Counted from the first letter of the stretch, positions 8,244 through 16,567 are shown. The stretch is DNA of 26,045 nucleotides from Acetothermia bacterium UBA7521 (GCA_002479455.1 DLNB01000065.1:1-26045); one strand, 5' to 3'. Numbers and translations: made by a program. The notes: generated by a model not told the origin, from the letters alone.

Positions 8244-8621
8244 GTGAAATCGGGCAGCCCAGGAGCTGGCAGCGCGCCGCCCCAGAGGGGGGAGATCTAC
8301 CTGTTGCGGATCGATCCCACCGAGGGCTCGGAGCAGGCAGGCACACGGCCCGCGGTGGTCGTCTCTCGCACGTCGCTCAACCGAGCAAGCCCAGTGGTCG
8401 TGGTCTGTCCCCTCACGGAGGCAATGCGTGTTCCCTACAGGTACCCGTGTGATGTAGAGGTCCGCGCGCCCGAAGGGGGACTGAAGAACGACTCGGTGGT
8501 GCTGACGGGTCAGGTGCGCGCCGTCGCCAAGCACAGGCTGCTCAAGCGTCTGGGGGAGCTGTCGCCGGATACCCTGCGCCAGATTGAGCGGGCGCTGAAG
8601 ACTACCCTGGACCTTCCGTAG
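8244..8621 (+). CDS. MazF/PemK-family mRNA interferase toxin
   Basis: A 125-aa type II toxin. The core begins QRGEIYLLRIDPTEGSEQAGTRP, with the family RGEIY strand and the G-x-RP turn that binds and cuts single-stranded RNA. It continues VVVSRTSLN, VVVCPLTEA, and a GLKNDSVVLTGQVRAVAKHRL segment equivalent to the usual D.x.x.Q.R motif. GTG 8244 is chosen because AAGGAG (8234-8239) is 4 nt upstream; an open frame continues upstream but covers the antitoxin. A proline/glycine-rich 14-residue lead precedes the fold. Target sequence specificity cannot be predicted. Confidence 0.9.
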   Translation: MKSGSPGAGSAPPQRGEIYLLRIDPTEGSEQAGTRPAVVVSRTSLNRASPVVVVCPLTEAMRVPYRYPCDVEVRAPEGGLKNDSVVLTGQVRAVAKHRLLKRLGELSPDTLRQIERALKTTLDLP

Positions 8622-9186
8622 AGTTCCAGCTACTGTCCGTTCCGCACACCCGTGACCTGGGCGTCGAACGCTCCGACCCGGCAGGGATTCCTCCTGGAAG
8701 GGGCGCAGCGCTGTGTTCGGGAAGGCATGGCCCGAAGGAGGGTGGTGTTACGCCTCGGGGTGGAAGAAGCAAGGATATCCAGACCCGCACCGGGCATACG
8801 GGCTCTGTCGCCTCGATGGTGTTGCTTTCGGACGGGAGGGTTCTCTCCTCGGGGTCGGAGGACCAAACCGTGCTCCTGAGGGACGTGGAAGGCCCTGCTC
8901 GGGAGATGCTGACGCTACAAGGGCGGACCGGCGAGCTGCTCAGCCCCTGACGGGGTTAGGGCCGAGTATGGGAACTGGTGTTGACCCACCGTCGCATCCG
9001 CCGGCTGCAGGAGGCCGAGGGGATCTCGGGGGACCTGCGGACTTGCCTGCCGCTGCGGCCGGTGGGCGGTGCTGCAGAGTAGCCAGAGTACACCCCTTTC
9101 ACCTCCGTCGATCCAGGGTCCCTCCGGTCGGGGTGATCAGCCCAAGTCTAGCGGACGGGGCTCCTGCTCCCAGCGGAGTCCCCCCG
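8622..9186 (+). pseudogene. WD40-repeat remnant in a gene-poor stretch
   Basis: One frame is open from 8621 to TGA 8948-8950 without a good start codon. Near its end it encodes a single WD40 blade, GHTGSVASMVLLSDGRVLSS followed by GSEDQTVLLRD (about 8792-8893), where the usual WD dipeptide has become RD. Intact WD40 proteins need several blades, so this is a decayed fragment. After the stop, the same frame continues with another, unrecognised coding-like segment to TAG at about 9083. Nothing else is identifiable up to the promoter of the next gene. Confidence 0.55.
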
Positions 9187-9192
9187 TATACT
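9187..9192 (+). promoter_or_regulatory. Probable -10 box of the Lpd-like gene
   Basis: TATACT lies 28 nt before the ATG, with SD GGAGG (9210-9214) between them. No convincing -35 hexamer is present. Confidence 0.4.
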
Positions 9193-9220
9193 CCCCCTCA
9201 ACCTCGAGAGGAGGACAACG

Positions 9221-10630
9221 ATGAGCAAGACGTACGATGTCGCGGTGATCGGTCTGGGGCCGGCGGGGATGGCCGTGTCGGCGATGGCCGCCCACATGGG
9301 CCTCAAGGTGGTGGGGATCGAGAAGCGCGCCCTGGGCGGCGAGTGTATGAACACGGGCTGCATCCCGAGCAAGGCCCTCCTGCGGATGGGGCACGTGCGG
9401 CACCTCCTCGCTCGGGCCGCGGACTATGCCCTGGAGGGGGAGGCCGACCTCACCCCGACGACCCCGTTCGCCCAGATCGCCGAGCACCTCACCTACATCC
9501 GCGACAAGAAGACGACGGCGATGCTCGAGAAGGTCGAGCTCGTGGTCGGCCAAGGCGGCGCCCAGTTCGTGGACGCTTACACGCTGGAGGTGGGCGACCA
9601 ACGGTTCCAGGCAAAGAAGATCTTCATCTGCACAGGGAGCCTCCCTGCCGTGCCGCCGATCCCTGGGCTCGACGCCGTCCCCCACCTCACAAACGACAAC
9701 CTGTTCGGGCTGGAGCGTGTCCCGGCGAGCCTCGTCGTCCTCGGGGGCGGGGCGATCGGGTGCGAGATGGCCCAGGCGTTCCGCCGACTGGGCTCCCAGG
9801 TGAGCGTGGTGCACATGGACGCTCACCTCCTCCCCCACGGCGACCCCGACGCCGGGGAGCTCATCGAGAAGAGGTTCACCGCAGAGGGGATCCGCGTCCT
9901 GAACGGGCGGAAGATCCAGCAGAGCATCGCCAAGGCCGGCGGCGTGGCCGTCGTCACCGAGGCCGGGGAGCGGCTGGAGGGAGTAGCGCTCCTCGTCGCG
10001 GCCGGTCGGCGGTTCGACTTCAGCGAGCTCCAGCTCGATCGGGCGGGCGTCGTCCACGGCCCGAAGGGCATCGCGGTGAACCGCTACCTGCAGACGAGCC
10101 AGAAGCACATCTTCGCGCCCGGGGATGCCAACGGGACGTTCCTCTTCTCCCACGCCGCGATGCACCAAGGGATGCTCGCGTTCATGAACAGCCTCGTCCC
10201 CAGGCCGGTCAAGTTCAACTGGCGCAAGTACGTCGTCCCGTGGACCGTGTTCACCGATCCGCCGGTCGCCCACGTGGGGATGCTCGAACGTGACCTCAAG
10301 GAGCGGCGGATCCGCTACGAGGCGATCGAGTCTCGCTACGAGGACTACGGGGCGGCGATCGCCGAGGGGATCGCCGTGGGCTCGGTCAAGGCCTACGTGA
10401 GCAAGACCGGCCGCGTGTACGGGGCGCGGATCATCGGCGAGGGAGCGGGGGAGATGATCGGGGAGTGGGGCCTTCTCATCCAGAAGCGGCTCCGCATCCA
10501 CAACATCGCGCTCCTGCAGCACGCGTTCCCGTCGATGAGCTTCCTCACCAAACGTGTTGGCGAGGGATGGCTCATGAACCGCACCCGGGGTGCGGGGATG
10601 CGCTACATGGCCCGCTGGCTGTGCAGATAG
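9221..10630 (+). CDS. Lpd/MerA-like FAD-dependent disulfide oxidoreductase
   Basis: A 469-aa class I pyridine nucleotide-disulfide oxidoreductase. FAD-binding motif is GLGPAG at 11-16. The redox pair is C42/C47 in GGECMNTGCIPSKAL. The NAD(P)-binding motif is VVLGGGAIGCEMAQ, the second FAD motif ends FAPGDANGTF, and a C-terminal dimerisation domain follows. The C-terminal active-site motif, HxHPTxxE in dihydrolipoamide dehydrogenase, reads HAFPSMSF here (434-441). Both the catalytic His and Glu are replaced by Phe, so standard lipoamide chemistry is unlikely. It is not next to any 2-oxoacid dehydrogenase gene. It may act on another disulfide, polysulfide, CoA-disulfide or metal. SD GGAGG (9210-9214) lies 6 nt before ATG. 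Confidence 0.85.
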   Translation: MSKTYDVAVIGLGPAGMAVSAMAAHMGLKVVGIEKRALGGECMNTGCIPSKALLRMGHVRHLLARAADYALEGEADLTPTTPFAQIAEHLTYIRDKKTTAMLEKVELVVGQGGAQFVDAYTLEVGDQRFQAKKIFICTGSLPAVPPIPGLDAVPHLTNDNLFGLERVPASLVVLGGGAIGCEMAQAFRRLGSQVSVVHMDAHLLPHGDPDAGELIEKRFTAEGIRVLNGRKIQQSIAKAGGVAVVTEAGERLEGVALLVAAGRRFDFSELQLDRAGVVHGPKGIAVNRYLQTSQKHIFAPGDANGTFLFSHAAMHQGMLAFMNSLVPRPVKFNWRKYVVPWTVFTDPPVAHVGMLERDLKERRIRYEAIESRYEDYGAAIAEGIAVGSVKAYVSKTGRVYGARIIGEGAGEMIGEWGLLIQKRLRIHNIALLQHAFPSMSFLTKRVGEGWLMNRTRGAGMRYMARWLCR

Positions 10631-10638
10631 GGACGCAA

Positions 10639-10670
10639 CGTCGGGCTTCATGCCCGACGGCCTTTCGTTT
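10639..10670 (+). terminator. REP-like hairpin serving as terminator of the Lpd-like gene
   Basis: CGTCGGGC, loop TTCAT, GCCCGACG forms an 8-bp stem 8 nt after the stop codon, followed by CCTTTCGTTT. It is also a unit of the dispersed REP-like family of this window. Confidence 0.5.
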
Positions 10671-11036
10671 CCGACGGACTTGCGTCGGATACAGGGTCCA
10701 ACGCTACGGACCCCGGACTACGGACCGCGGAAATGCGTAGCGTCGGGGCTTGTCCCCGACGTCGGTCGTCGTCGGACACGGGGTCCGACGCCACGAAACC
10801 ACAGGCGCTGGTCGCAGACCTGCCTGCTGCAGGTAGGCAAGCTGCGACGCTACAGCCCCCTTGCTCCCTCATGTCACGCGCTCGAGTACCCCGGTCAAGA
10901 CGGCCTCGCGCGCCGCCATGCCGTAGTGGACGTACTCGGAGAACCCGACCAGGCCGGGAGGAGACGGAGCTCGTGCCCAATGTGCGCATCTTCACCCTGC
11001 CTGGGTCATGGCTCCAGCACGCGGTATGCTTCGCGC
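10671..11036. repeat. REP-like hairpin cluster and a stray coding remnant
   Basis: Contains several hairpins of the local family: CGTCGGGG-CTTGT-CCCCGACG at 10741-10761, GTCGGAC/GTCCGAC pairing at about 10770-10788, and a GTCGCA ... TGCGAC pair enclosing CCTGCCTGCTGCAGGTAGGCA at about 10810-10845. On the minus strand, a frame ending at TGA 10874-10876 reads GFSEYVHYGMAAREAVLTGV, which looks like a decayed gene end, not identified. Confidence 0.5.
11025..11030 (+). promoter_or_regulatory. -10-like box immediately before the GNAT gene
   Basis: TATGCT ends 6 nt before GTG 11037 and no SD is present, so transcription would start at or next to the start codon (leaderless mRNA). Confidence 0.4.
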
Positions 11037-12014
11037 GTGAAGGCACGGTTGAAGACCTACGATCCGGATCGCGACTTTCTGCGGGTGCGGGAGTTCCTCG
11101 TCCAGACCTACCTCGCGTTCGGGACGCCCGCCCTCAATTGGGGGATCGAGCGGTGGAACTACGCGCGGTACTTCGTGGCCCCCATGCTCGGCTCGGCGGG
11201 GACGGAGCCGGGCGTCCCGCCGGGGGCGCTGCGGGCGATCCGGATGTGGGAGGAGATGATCGGCCTGTGGGAGGATGAGCAGGGAAGGATCGTCGGGGTC
11301 GCGAACATCGAACACCCCGACCCCGAGCACCGCGGGTTCGGGGAGATCTTCCTCCAGCGTCACCCCGACCACCCCGAACTCCTCGACGAGATGCTTTCCT
11401 ACTCTGAAGGCCGGTTCCGCGACCCGGGGAAGAACCGGGTCTTCATCTTCGTCTACGAGACGGACACCGTGCTCCAGGAAGCGGTCGCCAGGCGGGGGTA
11501 CGTGGTCAACGCGAAAATCGCCGCGACCAACCTGGAGATCCGGCTGGACGATCTCCCGACGCCCGTGCTCCCCCCGGGGTTCACCGTGCAGACGATGGCC
11601 GAGGAAGACGATGTGGAACGGCGTCGCGAGCTGTTTGGCCGTGCGTTCAACCACCCCGATCCGGCCGACTGGCCGTCCGCGTTCGCCTACCGCGAGCTTC
11701 AGCGGGCTCCGGACTACCGCAGAGCGCATGACCTGGTCGTCGTCGCTCCCGACGGGTCCTACGCTGCATGCTGCATCCTCTGGTGCGACGCGGCGAATCG
11801 GGTGGGTCACCTCGAACCCGTGGGCACGCACCCCGACTTCCGCCGCCGCGGACTGGCCCGTGCGGCGGTCCTCCACGGGCTGCACAGGCTCGCCGCGCTC
11901 GGGGCAACCTGGGTGCCGATGGAATCGGACGCTCCACTCTACGAGGCGATTGGGTTTCGCATGCTCGGGGTGAGCCGTCCCTGGATCAAGACCTTCGGCC
12001 CGAGCGCGGGCTGA
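11037..12014 (+). CDS. GNAT-family N-acetyltransferase, two-domain
   Basis: A 325-aa protein. The C-terminal half has the acetyl-CoA-binding signature of GNAT enzymes: VGHLEPVGTHPDFRRRGLAR (motif A, Q/RxxGxG/A variant RRRGLA), followed by a helix and the ESDAPLYEAIGFRM segment common near GNAT C-termini. The N-terminal half (KTYDPDRDFLRVREFL ... IGLWEDEQGRIVGVANIE) looks like a second, degenerate GNAT fold. The GTG is preferred because the protein starts naturally there (KARLKTYDPDRD) and a -10 box lies just upstream; a longer frame runs back over the repeats. Acceptor substrate unknown. It converges on the APH-like gene. Confidence 0.8.
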   Translation: MKARLKTYDPDRDFLRVREFLVQTYLAFGTPALNWGIERWNYARYFVAPMLGSAGTEPGVPPGALRAIRMWEEMIGLWEDEQGRIVGVANIEHPDPEHRGFGEIFLQRHPDHPELLDEMLSYSEGRFRDPGKNRVFIFVYETDTVLQEAVARRGYVVNAKIAATNLEIRLDDLPTPVLPPGFTVQTMAEEDDVERRRELFGRAFNHPDPADWPSAFAYRELQRAPDYRRAHDLVVVAPDGSYAACCILWCDAANRVGHLEPVGTHPDFRRRGLARAAVLHGLHRLAALGATWVPMESDAPLYEAIGFRMLGVSRPWIKTFGPSAG

Positions 12015-12034
12015 TCCCACCCCTCTCAAGGATT

Positions 12035-12904
12035 TCAGAGAAGGGCCACGGCCCGCTCTAACGAGGCGAGGAGCGAGCCCGAGCGGGCCTTCTCCACGCA
12101 CGCCATCGCCCAGCGGGGAATCGTCGGTCGGTCCGTGGCCACCTGGAGCGCGTGAAGAACGGATAGGGGATCGTCGAGGATCCGCTCCTCGGGATGGGTC
12201 AGCCCATAGGCGTCGAGGAACGCCTCCCGCGCCGCGGGCCCGAGGGAGTAGGTCACGTTGCGGACGTCGCTCCAGGCGAGGCCGATCCCCAGCAAGTGGT
12301 AGTCGAACACGATCGCCTTGAGCGGGAGCCGACGCGACAGGGCGAGGTTCGTCCAGTGGAAGTCGTTGTAGTTGAGCGTCATCGGGAGCTTCCGCGCCCG
12401 CGCGCGCAACGCGTGGAGGTGATCGGCCGCCAGCTTCCACACCGGATTACCCTCCATCTCGAGGACCGTGCCCATCCGCAAGATCCCCTCCGGGGTGAGG
12501 ATGTCCCATTCCCACTCGAGCCAATCCGGCGCCCCACGGCGAAACACGCTCCGCCCGGCAACGTGGAGGTACTGGTACCACTCCGCCACCGCCTGCCCCA
12601 CGTCGCGGCTTTCCACGCCGCGTTCGTCGGCCAACCGCCAGAGGGAGCTCGCTTCCAGGTCTTCGAGAAGGAGTGCGGACGGCGTGCTGTTGTGAACGGG
12701 CAGCGTGGGCACGCGCAGCTTGCGGAGAAGATCGTAGGCCTTCGGTTCGAGCGCGTTCTTCTCCCCGAAGCACTTCAGGATGTGGGGCTTCCCCCCGATC
12801 TTCAGCCGGTAGAGACGGCTCGCCCCGCTCCGGCGAACGGGCGCGAGATCGCGCACCTCGCGCGGGTTCAACCCGAGATCCCGCATCACCGTCTCCAGGT
12901 CCAT
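12035..12904 (-). CDS. Aminoglycoside phosphotransferase (APH)-fold kinase
   Basis: A 289-aa APH/choline-kinase-fold protein. An N-lobe has RLKIGGKPHILKCFG (ATP-lysine region). The catalytic loop LNYNDFHWTNLAL corresponds to the HGDxHxxN motif, with the first His replaced by Asn but Asp and the metal-binding Asn kept. The metal Asp follows in IVFDYHLLGIGLAWSDV. Such proteins phosphorylate small alcohols or antibiotics; the substrate is not evident and drug resistance should not be assumed. Of two adjacent ATGs, 12904 is better spaced from GGAGG; 12907 is the alternative. A TATGAT -10 lies at 12922-12927 on the minus strand. Confidence 0.75.
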   Translation of the reverse strand: MDLETVMRDLGLNPREVRDLAPVRRSGASRLYRLKIGGKPHILKCFGEKNALEPKAYDLLRKLRVPTLPVHNSTPSALLLEDLEASSLWRLADERGVESRDVGQAVAEWYQYLHVAGRSVFRRGAPDWLEWEWDILTPEGILRMGTVLEMEGNPVWKLAADHLHALRARARKLPMTLNYNDFHWTNLALSRRLPLKAIVFDYHLLGIGLAWSDVRNVTYSLGPAAREAFLDAYGLTHPEERILDDPLSVLHALQVATDRPTIPRWAMACVEKARSGSLLASLERAVALL

Positions 12905-12921
12905 CATCCCCTCCGCCTGCG

Positions 12922-12927
12922 ATCATA
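12922..12927 (-). promoter_or_regulatory. -10 box of the APH-like gene
   Basis: TATGAT on the minus strand, with an SD-containing leader of only about 10 nt before ATG. No good -35. Confidence 0.4.
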
Positions 12928-13030
12928 CCGCCGTGAGGAGAACGCTGATGCGCACTCATCGCCACGGGTGAGGACGGGGCGGCGGACCCGAGGGGCCGAT
13001 AGCAAGGCCCACCCCTGTAGACGCCGGGTA

Positions 13031-13060
13031 TTGTCCTCCGCCCGACCGCCGCCGTATGAT
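13031..13060 (+). promoter_or_regulatory. Promoter of the 114-aa membrane protein
   Basis: TTGTCC (13031-13036), 18-nt spacer, TATGAT (13055-13060). The same hexamer style precedes the FN3 lipoprotein gene 530 bp downstream. Confidence 0.55.
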
Positions 13061-13093
13061 GCAAGTGCTCCCGAGAGAGCCAAGGAGGAACCG

Positions 13094-13438
13094 ATGATAC
13101 GTTGGATCTTGATCGGACTACTGCTGGTTCTAGGCGTGAACGCCCTCGGCCAAGAGGCCACCTCAACGCAGATCGGCGACCAGCTTCTGTCGTTCATCCA
13201 ATCGACAGCGGAACTGCTGGGGAAGGGGCTGGTGCATCTGATCAACCTCATCCTTCCTGAGAGCCGGGGGGTCGGCAACGAGCTCGTTCAACCGATCGGC
13301 TACCTGGCATTGATCACGATCATCCTGCTCGTGTTCGGGATCATCGCGGCAGCGCGCAAGGTGATCTGGCTCGTCGTCATTGTGGGATGGGTTCTTCTCA
13401 TCGTGCGGATCATCCTCGATGCGCTCCGCGTGACCTAG
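13094..13438 (+). CDS. Small membrane protein, function unknown
   Basis: A 114-aa protein. ATG 13094 has AAGGAGG (13082-13088) 5 nt upstream. Residues 2-19 form a hydrophobic segment (IRWILIGLLLVLGVNALG) that could be a signal peptide cut after ALG/Q. Then comes a mildly amphipathic stretch (QLLSFIQSTAELLGKGLVHL), and two strong membrane helices toward the C-terminus (GYLALITIILLVFGIIAA and VIWLVVIVGWVLLIVRIIL) separated by a short RK loop. No family is recognised. It has its own promoter and no obvious functional partner. Confidence 0.7.
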   Translation: MIRWILIGLLLVLGVNALGQEATSTQIGDQLLSFIQSTAELLGKGLVHLINLILPESRGVGNELVQPIGYLALITIILLVFGIIAAARKVIWLVVIVGWVLLIVRIILDALRVT

Positions 13439-13560
13439 AGGCTGGACCGGTCAACCAAGCCACACCGCCACAGCCGGGTTCAGCCGCGGGGTTCGCGGCA
13501 GATCTCGTTGCGTGACGCCCATCTTGTCCACTTGGCCGCGGGGGATGGCCCAGGTGGGCT

Positions 13561-13589
13561 TTGTCGCTCTCGGCGGAGATCCGTATGAT
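13561..13589 (+). promoter_or_regulatory. Promoter of the FN3 lipoprotein gene
   Basis: TTGTCG (13561-13566), exactly 17 nt, TATGAT (13584-13589). The predicted transcript starts near 13596, just before SD GGAGG (13608-13612). Confidence 0.6.
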
Positions 13590-13617
13590 GAAGATGAGAA
13601 GTTCTCGGGAGGGGAAA

Positions 13618-15456
13618 ATGAGAGCACAGATGAAGAACCGCCGTAAGCAGTTCGTGCTCCTGATCGGGCTCCTGGTCGTGGGATGGGCCTTGGGCGGGTG
13701 CGAGCTCTTCTGGCTCGTTGTGCCGAACGTTCCCACGGGGGTTGACGCCTCCGACGGCAATTACCTCGATCAAATCGTGGTGGTCTGGCAGAGCGTCGCG
13801 CGCGCCGTTCGCTACGAGATCTGGCGTGCATCCAGCGCCGACGGGTCGTACGTGCAGGTCGGCGAGACGATGGCGGCGACGTACTCCGATACAGAGATCA
13901 CGGTCAACGCCACGTACTGGTACAAGGTGAAGGCGTGCAACCGGGCCGGCTGCAGCGAGCTTTCGGATGCCGACTCCGGGTACGCGGCAGGCGAAGGCGT
14001 AGCTCAACTTCCCACCGGGGTTTCGGCCACCGACGGAGCGTACACGGATCGCGTCCGGGTGACGTGGAACGCCAGCCCAGGCGCCACCAGCTACGAGATA
14101 TGGCGCGACGTCGCTCAAGGAGGCCCGTACAACCTGCGCGGAACCGTGACCGGGACCATCTACGACGACATGGACGCTTCGCCGGGCGTGGTGTACTGGT
14201 ACAAGATCAAGGCCTGCAACCCCTCGGGGTGCAGCGCGTTCTCCGCGGCCGATTCCGGGTTCACGTTCCCCAGCGCGCCCGACCCCGTGACCAACGTGTC
14301 GGCATCCGACGGCACGCACAACGACCGCGTGCGGATCACGTGGACCGCGTCCTTGGGCACAGCGACCTACGAGGTCTACCGATCCGACAGCGAGGGCGGG
14401 ACCTACGCCCTGCGGGGGACGGCCACCGGAACAACCTACGACGATACGGGGGTCACGGTTGGAACGACCTACTGGTACAGGGTTCGGGCGTGCAACACCG
14501 CGGGGTGTAGCGCGTTCTCGGTGCCCGACGCCGGCTACGCTTCCACAGGAGGAGGGGGAGGCGGCGGTGGCGGCGGCGGAATGCCCGCCCTGCCTGGCCA
14601 ACCCCAGAACCTCCGCGCCTCCGACGGGACGGACAAGGAGAAGATCGTCGTCACCTGGTCGAGCGTGACCGGGGCGGCCCGGTACGAGGTCTGGCGGTCT
14701 ACCACGGGAAACGACGCCGACTTCACCCGTTACGGAGAGACCACCTCGACGAGTTTCAACGACACCGCGCCGACCATGTGTCAGGTCTTCTGGTACCGCG
14801 TGCGGGCGGGAAACGCCGCGGGATGGGGAACGGATTCCGTAGCCGACAGCGGGTACCGCGGGGGGACCCTCGAGCAGGTCAACACGAGCAAGATCAAGGT
14901 CACGGTGACACCGGCCACTGCGACCACGGCGGACGTGAAGTTGGAGTGGGAGGCGGTGAAGGACCCAACCCTGTTCGATGTTCGCTACGAGATCTGGCGG
15001 CGGGGGACGGCGGGCTCCGCGGTGCTCGTCAAGACGACAGAGAACCTCGGTGATCTCACTTGGACTGACCTCGGCCGACCCCTGGGAACAACGTTCTACT
15101 ACAAGATCCGCGCCGTGAGCAGCACGTTCGGTTGCATCGTGGCCGGCCCATTCTCGGGCGAGATTCAAGCCACCATAGCCTGTAACCCTACGGCACCTAC
15201 AACAGTCACTGCCGCAAAGCAATCGGCAACGAGCATCAAGGTTGACTGGAGCGCGGTGACCGGCGCGACAGGGTACGAGGTGTACCGAGCCACATCAGCA
15301 ACCGGTTCTTACACAAAGGTGACCGGCCCATTGGTTGAGCTTACCTACACGAACACGGATCTCCCCGCCGGAACCTACTTCTACAAGGTGAAGACGTGCG
15401 TAGACTGCGGGTGCGGCGGCCTTTCTACTGCTTCTAACGGCGTCACGGTTCCCTAG
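13618..15456 (+). CDS. Lipoprotein made of six fibronectin type III repeats
   Basis: A 612-aa surface or periplasmic protein. ATG 13618 has GGAGG 5 nt upstream; a TTG at 13561 is actually the -35 element. A basic start and hydrophobic core lead to the lipobox LGGC, predicting signal peptidase II cleavage and lipid attachment. Six FN3-like domains of about 90 aa follow. Each has a YEIWR/YEVYR strand and a YWYKVKACN-type strand with G-C-S after it. Domains 1-3 are near copies ending DSGYA or similar, and an 11-Gly linker (14550-14580) separates 3 from 4. Cys pairs in the xxCNxxGCS strands could form disulfides. FN3 arrays usually bind proteins or glycans; no enzymatic domain is attached. A strong terminator follows. 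Confidence 0.85.
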   Translation: MRAQMKNRRKQFVLLIGLLVVGWALGGCELFWLVVPNVPTGVDASDGNYLDQIVVVWQSVARAVRYEIWRASSADGSYVQVGETMAATYSDTEITVNATYWYKVKACNRAGCSELSDADSGYAAGEGVAQLPTGVSATDGAYTDRVRVTWNASPGATSYEIWRDVAQGGPYNLRGTVTGTIYDDMDASPGVVYWYKIKACNPSGCSAFSAADSGFTFPSAPDPVTNVSASDGTHNDRVRITWTASLGTATYEVYRSDSEGGTYALRGTATGTTYDDTGVTVGTTYWYRVRACNTAGCSAFSVPDAGYASTGGGGGGGGGGGMPALPGQPQNLRASDGTDKEKIVVTWSSVTGAARYEVWRSTTGNDADFTRYGETTSTSFNDTAPTMCQVFWYRVRAGNAAGWGTDSVADSGYRGGTLEQVNTSKIKVTVTPATATTADVKLEWEAVKDPTLFDVRYEIWRRGTAGSAVLVKTTENLGDLTWTDLGRPLGTTFYYKIRAVSSTFGCIVAGPFSGEIQATIACNPTAPTTVTAAKQSATSIKVDWSAVTGATGYEVYRATSATGSYTKVTGPLVELTYTNTDLPAGTYFYKVKTCVDCGCGGLSTASNGVTVP

Positions 15457-15480
15457 TTCGACGCGGCAAACGAGAACGCG

Positions 15481-15511
15481 CGGGGCGGGCTCAGGCCCGC
15501 CCCGTTCGTTT
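15481..15511 (+). terminator. Intrinsic terminator of the FN3 lipoprotein gene
   Basis: CGGGGCGGGC, loop TCAG, GCCCGCCCCG (10-bp perfect stem) followed by TTCGTTT, 25 nt after the stop. Confidence 0.85.
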
Positions 15512-15519
15512 GGGAAGCA

Positions 15520-15700
15520 AGGCCGTCGGACATGAAGCCCGACGCTACAACAGGATGGGTTCTGTAGCGTCGCAGCTCGTCTGCGACGGCCCTTCACGGA
15601 ACCGAAGGAACAAACAACCGGCGAACCGCCTTTCCGTCCGTCGGGGATGAACCCCGACGCTACGAAACCTGGGAGACCGTCGGGGGCAGAACCCCGCCGC
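15520..15700. repeat. REP-like hairpins forming one composite element
   Basis: A single unit at 15525-15547 is followed by a composite: hairpin CGTCGCAG-CTCGT-CTGCGACG (15568-15588), a linker with ACAACCGGCGAACC, and the inverted unit CGTCGGGG-ATGAA-CCCCGACG (15639-15659) ending GCTACG. The same order recurs at 22450, 23944 and 25934. Confidence 0.7.
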
Positions 15701-15715
15701 GTCGCGGCCGCAGCG

Positions 15716-16558
15716 TCACAGGAACGACAACGCGGATCGGGCCGCGATCCGACCTGCCTCCACCGCCTCCTCGATCCGGTCGAATTCGAGAAGCCCTATC
15801 TCGTCTACCTCCGGGTGGATCACCATCAACCGATGCCCCAGCCTCCCGCGCGCGTGATCCAGCTTGACCCGCCCCAGCTCGCGGGCGGTGACCTCCTGGG
15901 CCCGCAGCGCGACCCCGACCAGGGTCTTGGGCATGGGGCCGAGGGGAGCGGCTACATCCACAGCGAGCACGGTGCGCGCCCCCAGCGTCTCCACGACATT
16001 CACCGGGAGGTTGTTCACCAGCCCTCCGTCTACGAGGTACCGCTTTCGCCACTGCACCGGGCCGAACACGCCAGGCAGGGCTGCGCTCGCTGCCACGCCG
16101 CGGTGGACGGGGCCCTCGTCAATCTGTACCTCTTCCCCGGTCGCGAGGTCGGCGGCCACGGCGATAAACGGGATGTCGAGATCCTCGAACCACATGCCCT
16201 TCGTGAACAGCTTGAGGAACTCGAGCAGCCGGGACAGACGCGGGGAGCTTTCCTCCCACCACGCCTTCTGGCGCAGCCTTTCCCAGAGAGACTCGGCGAG
16301 CGTCTGCCCCACAACCCGGTCGTAGGTCTCCGGCACACCGAACACCTTGGCGAGTTCGAGGTGCTCCAGAACGCGCAGGAGCTTCGAGAGGTCCTGCCCC
16401 ACGGCGTAGGCTGCGCCGACGATCGCCCCCATGCTTGTGCCCGCCACGAACTCCGGCCGAACACCCGCCCGAGCGAGCTCCATCAGCACGCCGAGGTGGG
16501 CGAGCCCCCGCGCTCCGCCTCCCCCCAGCGCCACACCCAGCCGTACCCCGCGCTTCAT
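15716..16558 (-). CDS. Patatin-like phospholipase (RssA/NTE type)
   Basis: A 280-aa patatin-domain protein. The oxyanion-hole loop GGGGARG is at 12-18. The nucleophile elbow GTSMG is at 40-44 with Ser42. The catalytic Asp of the DGG motif is at 177 (RYLVDGGLVNNLP). The Ser-Asp dyad is intact, so acyl hydrolysis of a lipid or acyl ester is likely. No signal peptide is present, so it is cytosolic or peripheral. No SD precedes ATG 16558; a TAGAAT box on the minus strand ends 9 nt upstream, suggesting an almost leaderless transcript. The stop codon nearly abuts a REP-like hairpin. Confidence 0.88.
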   Translation of the reverse strand: MKRGVRLGVALGGGGARGLAHLGVLMELARAGVRPEFVAGTSMGAIVGAAYAVGQDLSKLLRVLEHLELAKVFGVPETYDRVVGQTLAESLWERLRQKAWWEESSPRLSRLLEFLKLFTKGMWFEDLDIPFIAVAADLATGEEVQIDEGPVHRGVAASAALPGVFGPVQWRKRYLVDGGLVNNLPVNVVETLGARTVLAVDVAAPLGPMPKTLVGVALRAQEVTARELGRVKLDHARGRLGHRLMVIHPEVDEIGLLEFDRIEEAVEAGRIAARSALSFL

Positions 16559-16567
16559 GGCGGCTCG

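Noticed and set aside
8713..10293. 526-codon plus-strand frame across the Lpd-like gene
   Set aside because: Out of frame with the clear reductase and dominated by Arg, Pro and Gly.
13480..15222. 580-codon minus-strand frame opposite the FN3 gene
   Set aside because: Repetitive only because the FN3 gene is; no SD, and the plus strand has promoter, SD, lipobox and terminator.
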